From NCBI GenBank assembly GCA_002794465.1, contig MTSL01000220.1, positions 2,511 through 29,885 on the forward strand: 27,375 bases of DNA, given 5' to 3'. The notes beneath the pieces are model-generated. The model did no database searches and was not told the origin of the DNA. It saw nothing but the letters and a program-made list of their open reading frames with translations. The position numbers were made by a program, and so were the translations under genes. Positions 1 to 9,086 of this stretch are shown here, in pieces (position 1 is the first letter of the stretch; every line of letters starts with the position of its first letter). The DNA comes from Paramicrosporidium saccamoebae (taxonomy: Eukaryota > Rozellomycota).

Positions 1-595
1 CAGGTGACCCAATGTGGAACTGCATGATTGCATGTGCTTGATTATTTTTCGCATCGCCTCTAATGACACATTTCCACAAAGGTCTTTAACCGAAGCTCTT
101 GCCACCAACGATAATACTACTGCGAACGACGCCGTCAGCACGGCCAATTTCATAAAGATTTATCTCCGAAACCCTGGCCTACATGTATTATTCCTAGTCA
201 AATTATACTATGGCGTTGCCTTGTCGTGTAGTGGTGGATAAATAGTATGGACTGTCAGGCGGAAAGGGGGGCTTGTTCACTGCTAATCCTAGAATAGTAT
301 GGATACACATTTCACTGCCCTCAAATACCCAGCAACTAATCAACCCTCTGCCTTTACGTCACAGCCTGATGGATCATATGTCACGCATCTTTTCGAGAAT
401 TATCCAATTGTGGAAGATAAAGGCGTACATTAGCAGCGCTGGGGCTCTCATCGAACTATTTCAGCATATTTTCACTAGAGTATAGAGTTGATTAAAACAT
501 GGTTTAGTTGAGAATGAGAATTTCCTTATCGCCTGACAAGGTCCGTGGTGATCATTCCATTACGCAGCAATCGCGCGTCTTTGTAGTTCCATTTA
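1..595. other. Gene-poor left edge
   Basis: I see no supportable gene here. Two short plus-strand open frames (14-241, which opens with GTG, and 273-485) show no domain, signal or codon character and are not called. The stretch lies downstream of the minus-strand gene ending at 596. Positions about 229-400 resemble 2438-2630 at the nucleotide level and are listed separately as a dispersed repeat. If that similarity reflects a shared 5' flank, another paralogue of the 596-4283 family could start just off the left edge; I found no convincing N-terminus for it inside the window. Confidence 0.5.
229..400. repeat. Dispersed ~190-bp element, copy 1
   Basis: The core at 280-343 aligns without gaps to 2497-2560, at roughly three-quarters identity by eye; the flanks align more loosely with 2438-2630. 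A shared landmark is GGATACA followed by an ATTTC-containing block. It lacks terminal repeats and a coding frame, so it may be a decayed element or a duplicated flank of the neighbouring gene family. Confidence 0.4.
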
Positions 596-2236
596 TTAGC
601 TCCCAAAATTGAGCGCGTGGACTAATTCTCGCAACTTGACATGTTCGACCATGCTAGCTATGGACTGCCGTAGAGTATCGACAATTAAACTAGACACTTT
701 CGAATCATTGGTTGTCGGGCACATCTTCTTGGTCACCGTCGTTAAAATCACATTGTATGGATCTCCCCGTGACTTTGCAGGTAGAAACATGCTCGTGTCC
801 ATGCGGGTGCCTCCTGAAAGCATATAGGGGATACTCATGGCATATAGTCTTAGATGAACGAACTCTAAATCGCCTCGCCAGCATCGCCGCCCATGGTTAC
901 TCTTGAAAAGCCGATCCGAGGATTGTAGAACAAGCATGGCCTGCTCCACCAGATCCTGCAGGTTCCGCGTAGGGTATAACTTGTCGTGCATCCTGGCAGG
1001 CACTCTAAGCATGAGATTTAAAACCACTCTGTCTGCCCAAGAGTCCAGGATAGTGGCGAGTGTCTCAAGCGGAAGCACTGATCCAGGGAGCAATTCAGCC
1101 CGACAAAACCGACTGCGACGATCCAAAATCAACCGGACAGAGAAGAGCCACTTTTCCAGCGACAGCCGCCGACTAGTGAGTGATCTGTCTTTTATGCATC
1201 CCTCTAGTTCGTCTGCCACAGCGGGATACAAGCTATTAATTTTCAGTTGCTCTAGGGCCCACTCAATCGCGAACGGCGACGGCGGGGTATCGTTTGATTT
1301 TGTGCGAAATGCAAGCTGAACAAGAGCTACAATCTGATTACCAGCCAACTCGGGATATAAACGGGCAGTATGTTTGACCATTTCCACTATTTTCTTCCAC
1401 GGCGAGTAGCATTCGCGCTTTTTACCGTGTTCACATGTTAACCACTCTTCTAGGATGGCCCCTTTGCCCATGGAACGATCAATAGATGCTAATCCCTTTT
1501 GTCCATTCTTGATAAGCGTCATGATAGAGAGGGCTTTACCTTGTATCTTGTCGTTGCCAATGTGCCATTTTAGGGCGTTGACAAGGTGCAACAGTCGCAG
1601 GAACCCCAGATTCCAAGAATGTGGTGGCATGGGCGGAAGGATCATATATGGACTCCATTCTTCTAGCCTGTCCATCTCGAACAATAGCGGGACCAAATGT
1701 TTAAAATCAATGACATCCCACGCCTCTGCTATCATTTTGGCCTTTTCCTCCTCTTGCAGACCGGAAAGGAGCGACTGTTGCCAGTCGGTACACTCGATAC
1801 TTGCAGGTGCATTTCTTACAATCGATTTCACTAGACGTAATCTAATTGGGAAACTATGAAATAGAGATGGCTCAAAATTTTCAGTGGCAATACCACCTTG
1901 ATACTCTTTGAGCTTTTCTTCGGATAATACATTGGATACCAGGACCGAATTGAATCCCAACTTGCCAATACTCAGTATTGACGCGTGATGTGGTGCATCC
2001 ACTTCCGCAAGCTCTGCGCATCGCTCACTACTTTCCACGATACGTTCATACTCTGCCTGCAATGGATAATATCGTGTGCTCAACAGTTTTGCAAACTCTG
2101 CTACATGCATAGGTGCCACGGATACCGATTGAAAGAGCGAGCGGAGTGATTCAGAGGACAAACGCTGGCATAATTCGGAGGGACGGGTTGTCAACTGCAG
2201 ACATGCCACGACGGGAAGTAATTGTAGTGTAAACAT
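596..2236 (-). CDS. Putative secreted protein, paralogue A (unknown family)
   Basis: Single-exon frame of 546 residues from a true ATG. The N-terminus is hydrophobic (about residues 3-16, LQLLPVVACLQL) and looks like a cleavable signal peptide. The rest is predicted mostly helical with no recognised motif. It is clearly related to the next gene (2655-4283): both have the signal followed by a PSxLC / PAQIC block, a YYP motif near residue 55, an IATE(N/S)F block near residue 130, a (D/S)xLF...RCW block near residue 440, and a similar helical C-terminus. Identity is low, so the duplication is old or fast-evolving. No membrane span follows the signal. Function is unknown; a secreted role at a host or prey interface is only an inference. 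The absence of introns in an intron-rich neighbourhood is notable. Confidence 0.7.
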   Translation of the reverse strand: MFTLQLLPVVACLQLTTRPSELCQRLSSESLRSLFQSVSVAPMHVAEFAKLLSTRYYPLQAEYERIVESSERCAELAEVDAPHHASILSIGKLGFNSVLVSNVLSEEKLKEYQGGIATENFEPSLFHSFPIRLRLVKSIVRNAPASIECTDWQQSLLSGLQEEEKAKMIAEAWDVIDFKHLVPLLFEMDRLEEWSPYMILPPMPPHSWNLGFLRLLHLVNALKWHIGNDKIQGKALSIMTLIKNGQKGLASIDRSMGKGAILEEWLTCEHGKKRECYSPWKKIVEMVKHTARLYPELAGNQIVALVQLAFRTKSNDTPPSPFAIEWALEQLKINSLYPAVADELEGCIKDRSLTSRRLSLEKWLFSVRLILDRRSRFCRAELLPGSVLPLETLATILDSWADRVVLNLMLRVPARMHDKLYPTRNLQDLVEQAMLVLQSSDRLFKSNHGRRCWRGDLEFVHLRLYAMSIPYMLSGGTRMDTSMFLPAKSRGDPYNVILTTVTKKMCPTTNDSKVSSLIVDTLRQSIASMVEHVKLRELVHALNFGS

Positions 2237-2654
2237 TCAATATGCCGCTACAAGAATAAGTATTGTCGCGTGGCGGTCACAGTCACAGGGATATTTAATC
2301 TCAGGCCAAACGTGGGCCGCTTTTATTAAACATAGTCTCTTTGATAGTCTTTCCGGATTAGTGAGGAAAAGACCAGAGATGGGATCTATTAGCGAATGGA
2401 AAAGGGTCGTATTGGGGTTTGTGGCTCTATTACCGCATAGTGAGGGGGGGAATACTACGGACCAAGTCGAGCGATTTGTTCTGTTATTCCCGCAGCCTAC
2501 TAATCCCACAATCGTAAGGATACAAATTTCGCTGTCCTCAGATGCCCAGTTAGTCAATGCACTTTAACACACTCGATTGGGAAATAGCCATCTGGATCGG
2601 AACCACCGACCATAAACGAACGCTATCTTACAGAACTTTAAGCACCACAATTAT
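2237..2654. other. Spacer between the two secreted paralogues
   Basis: No gene is called. A minus-strand open frame (2237-2557) is in frame with the downstream gene and separated from it by one stop codon, but it opens with TTG, has no ATG and resembles no domain. Most of the spacer is copy 2 of the dispersed element (2438-2630). It must also hold the promoter of the 596-2236 gene and the 3' end of the 2655-4283 gene. I saw no TATA or CCAAT box within 100 bp of the ATG at 2236. Confidence 0.45.
2438..2630. repeat. Dispersed ~190-bp element, copy 2
   Basis: The left part (2497-2560) matches 280-343. The right part (2546-2630) matches both the continuation of copy 1 and 19038-19130. The segment 2584-2630 aligns with 19084-19130 at about two-thirds identity by eye, sharing a CTATCTGG/CCATCTGG-GTCGG-CACC core. 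It bridges the other two copies. Confidence 0.45.
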
Positions 2655-4283
2655 TTATTCGGTCAGGGCTTTATGTAGGGTGGCAAGTCCTACTTCCTTG
2701 ACCAAAGCATCTAGCCCAGCAGTTGCCTCTCTGGCCATAAGCTGCGCCGAGTTCCCCACAGGTACAGTGGATGGACATTGGTGGAACTGGATTTGTTCCA
2801 CGAGGACTTTTTCCAAATTATGAGTCGAGTCCACTGCAGGCAAGAGCGGGGCGACAATCAGTTTCTTCCCATAGACAAGGAAATAAATAATCATTCTCAA
2901 GTAAACTTCAAACAAGTTCCTGTCAATGGGGTAAGACCAGCAACGTTCAGTGCGATAATGCCCAAACAGCAGATCCGTCTTTGTAATAAGCTCTTTAACT
3001 TGCAAAAGCAAGTCCATCAGTGACCATATCGGAGGATTGCTAATGCCAAATCGCACTGAAGTGACGAAGCGTGTGTTGACAGCCACTCGATCGCTGGCGT
3101 ATAGGCGCAGCAGACTCGATAGACTTGTGATTTCCACCACGCCCTGTCTATCCGTTTCCACGTCCAGCCATCGATCCTCCTCATCGAGCACGCATCGTGC
3201 TTCCTGGCGAAACCTTTCTGCTCTATCAGGCAATCGGTAATCGGCACATAACGTCCGACAGACACGATGGTACTTTGCGCAGAATTGATTCCATCTGGCC
3301 GGATACAGTTGATGTCTCCCGAGAGTGTTCATAACTTTTGTCATAGGAGTTGAAGAGGATGCTGATATGTCTGCAACAATGATGGAATTGGCCATCAGAT
3401 CGTGCAACAGTATCGTTGCACGATCTGACATTTCACCCTCTCCCAGCCGACACAAATGACCCCAAAAGTCTGAAAACTCGCGTTTGCAATTACCGCCTGT
3501 GGAGAGACACCAGCACCATGAAGATACCTTTAAATCAGCCTTTACGGTCGTTAGTGTAGTCAGGAACAGTTTGCGCAGTAGTATGCCACGTCGGTTCATC
3601 ATTGCCGCGGCCATGGCGCATTTGATTGCTCGCAGGAGCGAAGCATTTGGGTCGTTTTGCCTCGAAATCAGTTGATTAACATTTCCGAAATTTTCCTGTC
3701 TGTTGAGCAGAACGAGGAGAGAACCAGGAAGGCTGGTAAAGTCCAGCGCATCCCAGCTTTGCAAGGCCACACAGATAACTCGACTCGTTGTTTGTTGATC
3801 ATTCAAATAGCGCTGCCAGGCAAAACTGTGCACACTGCCAGGCAGATTTTCCACCACCCACTGCAGCAGGATAGGCCGGATAAAGTCGTTAAATAAAAAT
3901 GGTCTAAACGACTCTGTCGCAATTTTTCCGAAATAACCCCCCGAATTCGTGTTGAGAAAGTACAGAACAAGCCAATTATTTCTTGTAAGCATCTCCAACG
4001 GCAGTAGAGTATCGTGTAGTTCCAGCACACTCACCAAACTCACCAGCAGCATGGCCCTCTGGTCATCCATTTGATCGGAAATGTAAATCCTGTGGAAGGG
4101 ATAGTAGTCACTGGCCAACAATCTTGCCAGGTTCACCGCATGCGGCTTGGCTAGCGAGTGAGAGTGTATTAGAGCCTCTAGCCCTTCCATAGATAACATC
4201 GTGCATATTTGGGCGGGTGATGAGATTATTCGAATGGAGGAGGTCAACCCAAAAACCCACAGCAGCACCACAAGTTGAAGCAT
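2655..4283 (-). CDS. Putative secreted protein, paralogue B (unknown family)
   Basis: Single-exon frame of 542 residues. The open frame extends three codons further to a GTG, but the first ATG (4281-4283) directly precedes a strong hydrophobic stretch (LQLVVLLWVFGLTSS) that reads as a signal peptide, so I start there. It is a tandem, same-strand paralogue of the 596-2236 gene, sharing the post-signal PAQIC block, DYYPF near residue 57, KIATESF near residue 125, LYPA in the middle, a TDLLF...RCW block and a helical C-terminus. A CCAAT box in the sense orientation (4312-4316) lies 29 bp upstream of the ATG. No catalytic motif is visible; a lineage-specific secreted family is the most that can be said. 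Confidence 0.7.
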   Translation of the reverse strand: MLQLVVLLWVFGLTSSIRIISSPAQICTMLSMEGLEALIHSHSLAKPHAVNLARLLASDYYPFHRIYISDQMDDQRAMLLVSLVSVLELHDTLLPLEMLTRNNWLVLYFLNTNSGGYFGKIATESFRPFLFNDFIRPILLQWVVENLPGSVHSFAWQRYLNDQQTTSRVICVALQSWDALDFTSLPGSLLVLLNRQENFGNVNQLISRQNDPNASLLRAIKCAMAAAMMNRRGILLRKLFLTTLTTVKADLKVSSWCWCLSTGGNCKREFSDFWGHLCRLGEGEMSDRATILLHDLMANSIIVADISASSSTPMTKVMNTLGRHQLYPARWNQFCAKYHRVCRTLCADYRLPDRAERFRQEARCVLDEEDRWLDVETDRQGVVEITSLSSLLRLYASDRVAVNTRFVTSVRFGISNPPIWSLMDLLLQVKELITKTDLLFGHYRTERCWSYPIDRNLFEVYLRMIIYFLVYGKKLIVAPLLPAVDSTHNLEKVLVEQIQFHQCPSTVPVGNSAQLMAREATAGLDALVKEVGLATLHKALTE

Positions 4284-4776
4284 AAATTGCACCGGGGGTT
4301 ATCATGACCGAATTGGGTCCGAATTATAAAGTTTAAGCAAAAATCCTTTTTAGGCGAGTCTGGTCCCATGATCGGTGTGTTGAGGATGGTAGCCGGCATG
4401 CCACATAATTTAATAAACCTAATTCGCTCACCAACCGACCCTCTATTGGTATCCATGGCCCCTAGTTATACCATCTTGAAATTCACATGCGCTTCTACAC
4501 AGCGTTGGACAACACTGTTCCGTACGAAAAGACCTAGCCTGTAGATGATATACCGGAGATTAGGATTGCAGCTTACTGTTGACTAGTCAGAAATTTATAA
4601 TACTGTTACTAGCGAGCCGGCACGTAACAGATTAGTGTACAAGGCATCACACTTGTCTTACAACTAGCGATCAAATGAATCATCCTATAAATACTCTACA
4701 TTGAACAAGGATGGCATTTTGACCACAATGGGCCTGGAAAACCTCCATAATAGCTGTGCCAATTTGCCGTCTCATC
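4284..4776. other. Intergenic spacer, no gene seen
   Basis: This lies between the 5' end of a secreted paralogue and the 3' end of the deubiquitinase gene. A CCAAT box (plus-strand ATTGG at 4312-4316) and an AT-rich ATTATAAAG stretch (about 4323-4331) lie just upstream of the ATG at 4283. I see no coding frame, tRNA B-box or repeat in the rest. Confidence 0.5.
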
Positions 4777-6222
4777 CTAACTCGACCTAGATTTCCCTTT
4801 GTGTCGAATATAGAACAACAGATATGCGTTCTTCCAGCTTCCCTTTTCCGCAAGAACACTTTCTAGCGGCTCAACACTGTGAGTGGCATCATCGAAATGC
4901 AGCCATATGTCTGCCGATTTAAGGGATTGTCGCACATGGCTGGTGTAGTGGCCGCCGTCTGCGGTCCGTCCATGATGGTAGATGACGGCGTACAAGTGAT
5001 ACCCGGGCAATGGTTTTGACATGTGTAGCACTGACGGGTCCAACTCTAAATACTCTGGATACTGAATATACTTTGCCAGTTTCTCTGCCCCGTAGCTCTG
5101 GTTGTAGACGAAACGCTTTAGCTGAATAATTAGAATGGGCGGGGCGCTTTCAATCATCATTCTCCTAGTAATCTGACCCTCAATTGTCTCTAGCTTTGTC
5201 ATAAACTTGAATGCGTCTGACAGAGTTGTTATTGATTCATCTTGGATCTCCAGGCTGATGCAGTGGAAGGGCTCTGTGGTAATCGAATCTTTTATGCGTG
5301 GCCGTTTGACAATAGATCGATACCTCCCGTAGAATAGAAAACTGATGGGTGAAACGACATGTTCCATGGTGCGTGCCAGCGTCACCCTTTGTCCCTTGCC
5401 AACCTCCAGCCATTCGCCACTAACATCGCTGTCTCGTTCTCCATCGGTAACCTGCGAAAATCGCCATTTTAATGACTTTCTACATGCCAACAGTTCTTCG
5501 TGTATTTGATCCAGCAAAAACGTCAAAAACTCTTGTGCATCCTCCTGCGCTCCTTGAAAGTTCCGAGTGTTGCTATTTGTCCTCAAACACTCGTACAAGG
5601 ATTCGGGTACAATGGGCGCCCGCGTTGATGGAATTTCATCCTTCTCATACGCCACGTGTGACAAATAAACTTGATTTCTATGATTACGTTAGCACTAGCA
5701 TCTTGGCTTACAGAGCTCTCAGAAAGGGAGCCTTTCCCACGTCTAAAAATTCTAACCGTTCTCCCAATTTGCGAAACATATTTACAAGCGGGGAACAATG
5801 CAGAAATGACTGCAAAATCTATGGCCGTTAGAACATTATCATTCGAGTACTGAATTGAGAAAGCACATGTTCCCATAGTTAGCCAGTCCCTCGGCTCTCA
5901 TCGGTGCATCCGCCTGCAAAGACCGCCATGTCAACACCATCTCGGGCAAGTCGTTCTCCTCGTCTGATTCCGCATTGCATCCCTTTGTGGGGGTGCTCAA
6001 GGGTGTGACGAATAGCTCACTCCACGATTTGCGTACCTCGGAGAGTGTTTCAGAGGGCGTGGTGGAACGGGGCACCGGTACTTCGATAAGAGGAACGGTA
6101 GCCCGCAGCGGCAACTCCACCACCGGTTCGCTTACTCTGTGTGATACTGGGGATGCACTACCAAAGCGAAGGACTGATGTGGCATTTTCAGAGTCTTTAG
6201 CACAGGAAGCCTTGCTTTCCAT
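4777..6222 (-). CDS. UBP3: Ubiquitin C-terminal hydrolase, Ubp3/USP10-like
   Basis: Three exons, 6222-5851, 5818-5712 and 5677-4777, joined by introns of 32 nt (5819-5850) and 34 nt (5678-5711), both GT-AG with CTAAC branch sites. The product is 459 residues. Splicing restores the Cys box GLANYGNMCFLNS|ILQSFLHC (catalytic Cys120). The C-terminal half holds the QEDAQEF block, the His box (YHHGRTADGGHYTS) and the HFDDATH Asp box. The LLDQIHEEL and VYHHG-type signatures match the USP10/Ubp3 family, which in yeast works with Bre5 to deubiquitinate COPII and stress-granule factors. The ~100-residue N-terminal region is low complexity. The start is the only ATG between the divergent neighbour's ATG and the catalytic domain; 48 bp separate it from UBA4. 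Confidence 0.9.
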
Positions 6223-6270
6223 GACAAACTCTATAAGCCCGTTTAATTTAATTGGTTTAATTTTAAAGCC
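6223..6270. promoter_or_regulatory. 48-bp shared promoter of UBP3 and UBA4
   Basis: All the sequence between the two divergent start codons is 48 bp and AT-rich, with an ATTGG (CCAAT on the minus strand) at 6251-6255. There is little room for 5' UTRs, so core promoter elements probably extend into one or both coding regions. Co-regulation of a deubiquitinase and the Urm1-activating enzyme is inference. Confidence 0.5.
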
Positions 6271-7461
6271 ATGTCTCTTTGTAAGGAAGAGATAGAACGG
6301 TATTGTAGACAACTCATACTTCCCGGCTTTGGTATCCAAGGCCAGGAACGGATACGGAAGGCTTCTGTCTTGATTGTCGGTGCTGGTGGCTTGGGATGTC
6401 CTGTGGGGCTGTATCTGGCCGCTGCGGGCATTGGCCGTCTCGGTATTGTGGACTACGACACGGTAGAAGTTTCCAACCTCCATAGACAGGTTGCACATGC
6501 CGAAAAACGCACTGGTATGACAAAGGTCGACTCTCTTGCCGATACACTGAGCTCCCTGAATTCTGGCATTTGTATCGAGAGGCACAACCTGCTTATATCA
6601 TCAGGAAATGCACTGGATCTTATTGCATCTTATCAAATCATTGTTGATGCCACTGACAACGTGACAACACGATATCTTCTCAACGATGCTTGCGTTCTCC
6701 TCAAAAAGGTGCTCGTCTCTGGCGCTGCCCTTCGCTGGGACGGTCAGCTGACCACCCTTAATTATGGCATCGATGGTCCCTGTTATCGGTGTCTTCATCC
6801 GGAGCCACCCGCTTCAGCATTGCTTCAGTCCTGCGATATGAACGGTGTAGCAGGTCCAGTGCCCGGCATCATCGGATGCATGCAAGCTCTGGAGGTGCTC
6901 AGATTAGTTGCTCTGGAGAAGCCAAACTATTCAAAACGGATGGTGCTTTTTAGCGGAGAGACGGGTGCTATGCGAGTAGTATCTCTGCGATCAAGGAGAC
7001 CAGGCTGTGCAATCTGTGGAGAGAACCCAACGATTACGCAGCTTATTGATTATGTGCAATTTTGTGGTGCTTCGGCGGATGACAAAGGAGCCACATTGGA
7101 CCTTCTCACACCAGAGGAACGCATAGATGTGGTTGAGATGGATCGTCTACTTGAAGAAAAAGTCCCCATTCACATACTCGACGTGAGGAGTAGGGAATAT
7201 ACGGCAGTGTACCCATTCCAGTCTACGGCAGCGTGCTCATCTCAAGCCACAACTGTCACTGCCATCCCTATTGACGAGCTTGAGCAGAAATGTTCTGAAA
7301 TTCCATTGGATTGCGGCCCGGTCATTTGCATTTGCAGGAGGGGGAATGATTCGCAACTTGCGGTTCAGATACTAAAGAGGCATCATATAACGAGTAGGGA
7401 TTTGATTGGAGGGATCCACGAGTATTCCCGTACTATCGATCCCACTGTGCCCATTTTTTAA
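6271..7461 (+). CDS. UBA4: Uba4/MOCS3: E1-like adenylyltransferase plus sulfurtransferase
   Basis: Single exon, 396 residues. The N-terminal E1/MoeB domain shows the nucleotide loop GAGGLG (37-42), DYDTVEVSNLHRQ (61-73) and DATDN (126-130). CYRC (171-174) and CAIC (246-249) form the expected structural zinc site, and Cys188 in SCDMNGVAGPVPG is the candidate thioester residue. The C-terminal rhodanese domain ends with the active-site loop CRRGNDS (Cys355) and GGIHEYSRTIDPTVP. In the family, Uba4 adenylates and thiocarboxylates Urm1 for tRNA wobble-uridine thiolation and Urm1 conjugation, and in some species also serves molybdopterin synthase. The segment at about 308-328, before IPIDELE, is irregular compared with other rhodaneses. 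Confidence 0.95.
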   Translation: MSLCKEEIERYCRQLILPGFGIQGQERIRKASVLIVGAGGLGCPVGLYLAAAGIGRLGIVDYDTVEVSNLHRQVAHAEKRTGMTKVDSLADTLSSLNSGICIERHNLLISSGNALDLIASYQIIVDATDNVTTRYLLNDACVLLKKVLVSGAALRWDGQLTTLNYGIDGPCYRCLHPEPPASALLQSCDMNGVAGPVPGIIGCMQALEVLRLVALEKPNYSKRMVLFSGETGAMRVVSLRSRRPGCAICGENPTITQLIDYVQFCGASADDKGATLDLLTPEERIDVVEMDRLLEEKVPIHILDVRSREYTAVYPFQSTAACSSQATTVTAIPIDELEQKCSEIPLDCGPVICICRRGNDSQLAVQILKRHHITSRDLIGGIHEYSRTIDPTVPIF

Positions 7462-7597
7462 TATAGGGGTCGCCATGTAATAAAAGTAAGGTCGAATGTT
7501 TTGGAGGACCAATAGGTCGTAATAATGGCTGATAATGGTTGCTAAAATTGGTCGCGGCGGACTCGGAAAAAATAACCTATTTACGTTTCTTCCGATA

Positions 7598-8103
7598 ATG
7601 TCAGTTCGTTGCATTCAACGTCCGCTCCTCCACCAGTACTCCAAACTGCGCACAACAGAAATAGTCACTGGATTTGACAAGGCATGGTCCACCATGAAGG
7701 ATGAGCAAAAGGCACAGGTCATCAAAGAATACGCCGCTCTGGAGGCTGGCGACTGGCATACATTGACCATTGACCAGAAACGCGCAAGTACCGGCCCCTC
7801 AACGCTAATTCCTTAGTCTATACGATCGCATATGGCGTGCCTGAGAAGCGTGACCCAAACCATCAAATGAAAGTGTTTGGCGGAGTAATGGCCGTCATAG
7901 CCACGGGTATCGGCGTCTTTTCCTTTGCCCGTTCTCGAGGTATCTTTGCCGATTACGACTGATTTCTAGCAAATCCGCCACCAAAGACATTGGCGCCCGA
8001 GTATAAGAGAGCACAAGAAGAATATCTGAAGAGCCAGAATTCCAACCCCATCTTTGGCCTTTCTGCAAAGAAAGAAGCTTCTGATGACGACATTACGCTA
8101 TAA
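7598..8103 (+). CDS. COX5: Cytochrome c oxidase subunit IV (yeast Cox5-type)
   Basis: Three exons, 7598-7787, 7817-7939 and 7970-8103, with 29-nt and 30-nt introns at 7788-7816 and 7940-7969; 148 residues. I chose the ATG at 7598 over an in-frame ATG at 7535 because it opens a short basic, arginine-containing mitochondrial presequence. The matrix part carries the ALEAGDWHTLTIDQKRA block. The second exon encodes YGVPEKRDPNHQM followed by one transmembrane helix (VFGGVMAVIATGIGVFSFA). The third encodes the intermembrane-space tail beginning PPPKTLAPEYKRAQEEYLK. This is a nuclear-encoded subunit of complex IV. CCAAT at 7509-7513 lies 85 bp upstream. Confidence 0.92.
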
Positions 8104-8200
8104 ATTTTCCGTTAGTAAATAATATAATGCGATCCGGGTGACAAATACGCTTGGTTTACTATGCATATTAAAGTTTTGACCTTGGAGGTACGGAGCTGGG

Positions 8201-8276
8201 CTGGAAATTTGAAACTATCCAGGACATTGAAACTATGCAGGGCATTTGAAATTACGCTGGACATTTGAAATTGCGT
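8201..8276 (+). repeat. Minisatellite, four ~19-bp units
   Basis: Four adjacent imperfect copies of 18-20 bp start at 8201, 8221, 8239 and 8258. Each contains a GG(A/C)CATTTGAAA-like core followed by TA(T/C)GC or a variant. Confidence 0.8.
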
Positions 8277-8414
8277 AGGGATAGTTCATGATCCAAAGCC
8301 TAATGGCAGCTCATTTGGCTTATAGTGCTCTGACCATTTACAATGTAGCTTTTATCTTTGGATGCTTATCAGCACTTCCAAATGAGGTACGTGATCGATA
8401 AGGTTTAAATAGCC

Positions 8415-8422
8415 TATAAATA
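8415..8422 (+). promoter_or_regulatory. TATA box of the superoxide dismutase gene
   Basis: TATAAATA lies 32 bp upstream of the ATG at 8454. This gene lacks the CCAAT pentamer seen upstream of most neighbours, which suggests a different, possibly inducible, promoter type. Confidence 0.5.
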
Positions 8423-8453
8423 ACAGCTCTTTAATTAATTTGTCGTCTGCAAC

Positions 8454-9086
8454 ATGCCGTTCGACCTTCCCTCCCTTCCATATGACTATACTGCTCTAGA
8501 GCCTTATATTGATACTCAAACCATGCATTTGCATCATGAAATGCATCATAAGGCTTATGTCACCAAGCTCAATGACGCCCTGAAAGACCAGGCTTCTGAC
8601 ATTATCCAGGTACAGCGCACTGCCAAAGACGCATCACCCGCTGTCCGCAACAACGGGGGCGGTCACTATAACCATTCGCTTTTCTGGCGCTGGATGGCGC
8701 CGGTCGGCACCTCCAATACCGCGCCATGTGGACTTCTCAAGGAAAACATTGAACGCCGCTGGGGGAGCGTGGATGCAATGAAGCAAAAGTTTGGCGAGGC
8801 GGCCCTTGCACGGTTTGGATCTGGATGGGCATGGCTGGGTGTGAAGCCTGATGGAACCTTGGACATTGTGTCGACAGCGAACCAAGATAACCCGTTGATG
8901 GAGGGATTGGCAGAAGTGACCATGACCCCCATCCTGGGATTGGATGTGTGGGAGCACGCATATTATCTGAAATATCAGAATAGACGTCCTGAATACATTG
9001 AAAAGTGGTGGAATGTGGTTAACTGGGATTCTGTCGTCCAAGGATACGAAGAGTTTGCCCTCAAGGGACACGCCATTCCGATCTAA
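8454..9086 (+). CDS. SOD2: Manganese superoxide dismutase, bacterial SodA-like
   Basis: Single exon, 210 residues. It begins MPFDLPSLPYDYTALEP with no presequence, so it is predicted cytosolic unless targeted otherwise. Metal ligands are His27, His74, Asp164 and His168. Gln144 in STANQD occupies the manganese-type outer-sphere position, while Gly70 is at the site where iron enzymes carry Gln. Motifs RFGSGWAWL, DVWEHAYYLKYQNRRPEYI and WNVVNWD resemble bacterial SodA more than the mitochondrial Sod2 of fungi, which usually has a presequence and YKN-type residues after HAYYL. Lack of introns fits acquisition from bacteria. The reaction is superoxide dismutation to oxygen and hydrogen peroxide. 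Enzyme class is firm; bacterial origin is inference. Confidence 0.95.
   Translation: MPFDLPSLPYDYTALEPYIDTQTMHLHHEMHHKAYVTKLNDALKDQASDIIQVQRTAKDASPAVRNNGGGHYNHSLFWRWMAPVGTSNTAPCGLLKENIERRWGSVDAMKQKFGEAALARFGSGWAWLGVKPDGTLDIVSTANQDNPLMEGLAEVTMTPILGLDVWEHAYYLKYQNRRPEYIEKWWNVVNWDSVVQGYEEFALKGHAIPI

Larger units (their letters stand above)
8104..8453. other. Intergenic spacer with minisatellite and TATA box
   Basis: No gene is seen. It contains a four-unit minisatellite (8201-8276), described separately, and the TATA-containing promoter of the superoxide dismutase. The remaining sequence is AT-rich and unremarkable. Confidence 0.6.

Noticed and set aside
14-485. Two short plus-strand frames at the left edge
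   Set aside because: One starts with GTG; neither has coding character, and they lie next to and within a repeat.
2237-2557. Minus-strand open frame abutting the secreted paralogue A, separated by one stop codon
   Set aside because: It opens with TTG, has no ATG, shows no domain, and most of it lies in the dispersed repeat.
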